Of a DNA stretch of 45,810 nt, positions 45,760 through 45,810 are shown one piece after another. The stretch's first letter is position 1. Each line of letters begins with the position of its first letter. Source of the stretch: Prevotellaceae bacterium (lineage in GTDB: Bacteria; Bacteroidota; Bacteroidia; Bacteroidales; UBA932); contig JAISYZ010000023.1 of the NCBI GenBank assembly GCA_031269545.1, positions 1-45,810 on the forward strand. Direction: 5' to 3'. A model generated the notes under the pieces. The model saw only the letters and a program-made list of their open reading frames with translations. It did not search any database and had not been told where the DNA came from. The translations under genes were made by a program, and so were the position numbers.

Positions 45760-45810
45760 ATGGGACGCAAAAAGAAAGAACGCCCTGCGCTTGAAGGATT
45801 ATTTTCAACG
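45760..45810 (+). CDS. start of a gene cut by the window edge (possibly RNA methyltransferase)
   Basis: Seventeen codons, MGRKKKERPALEGLFST, follow a good promoter box. A basic start of this kind (MxRKKKExPxLE) is seen in Bacteroidota RumA/RlmD-type 23S rRNA methyltransferases. That is only a guess from a short N-terminus. Confidence 0.35.
   Translation, partial: MGRKKKERPALEGLFST

Overview
The window reads as a low-GC member of the Bacteroidota, most likely Bacteroidales. The evidence is a SusC/SusD pair, the thrS-infC-rpmI-rplT order, ParC/ParE-type topoisomerase IV subunits, almost no Shine-Dalgarno sequences, and eleven good TAnnTTTG minus-7 promoter boxes in front of genes. No rRNA, tRNA, CRISPR array or intact insertion sequence was seen.

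Layout. (1) 1-9400, minus strand: translation operon (threonyl-tRNA synthetase, IF3, L35, L20) ending in a strong terminator, then shikimate kinase overlapping topoisomerase IV subunit A, then subunit B. A shrunken DNA-methyltransferase remnant lies between the two topoisomerase genes. (2) 9667-13446, minus strand: a decayed ribosomal-peptide (RiPP) locus. It has a 62-residue GG-leader precursor, an outer-membrane beta-barrel protein broken by one nonsense codon and one homopolymer frameshift, and a radical SAM maturase whose C-terminal domain is replaced by the last ~34 residues of an ABC exporter. (3) 14207-23623, plus strand: a cluster I do not recognise as a described system. It holds a PhaB/FabG-like reductase, a sodium:solute symporter, a CoA-transferase, two tandem KAS III-like proteins lacking the normal catalytic triad, a lipoprotein, a porin-like outer-membrane protein and a lipoprotein alpha/beta hydrolase. 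Together they could bind, hydrolyse, import, CoA-activate and oxidise or cleave a short hydroxy- or keto-acid (inference). (4) 23719-31669: a helical-repeat protein of unknown role, MnmA (minus), the SRP RNA gene (minus), two small exported proteins, an acetylesterase-like hydrolase, and a translationally coupled PaaK-like ligase and lipid acyltransferase. (5) 31716-35065: a palindromic intergenic repeat, TrkA (minus) divergent from Xaa-Pro aminopeptidase. (6) 35387-43943: a compact xylan utilization locus (SusC, SusD, glycan-binding lipoprotein, GH10 xylanase with two inserted carbohydrate-binding modules), closed by a terminator. (7) 44071-45810: exonuclease VII large subunit and a DciA/DUF721-like protein on minus, and the first codons of a plus-strand gene.

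Most notable: the chimeric radical SAM/ABC reading frame inside a dying RiPP cluster; the tandem triad-deficient KAS III pair in an acyl-CoA cluster; an infC gene without an ATG start but with a rare SD-like sequence placed for an AUA start; the methyltransferase remnant; and two related copies of a composite hairpin repeat at 1-203 and 13866-14050.
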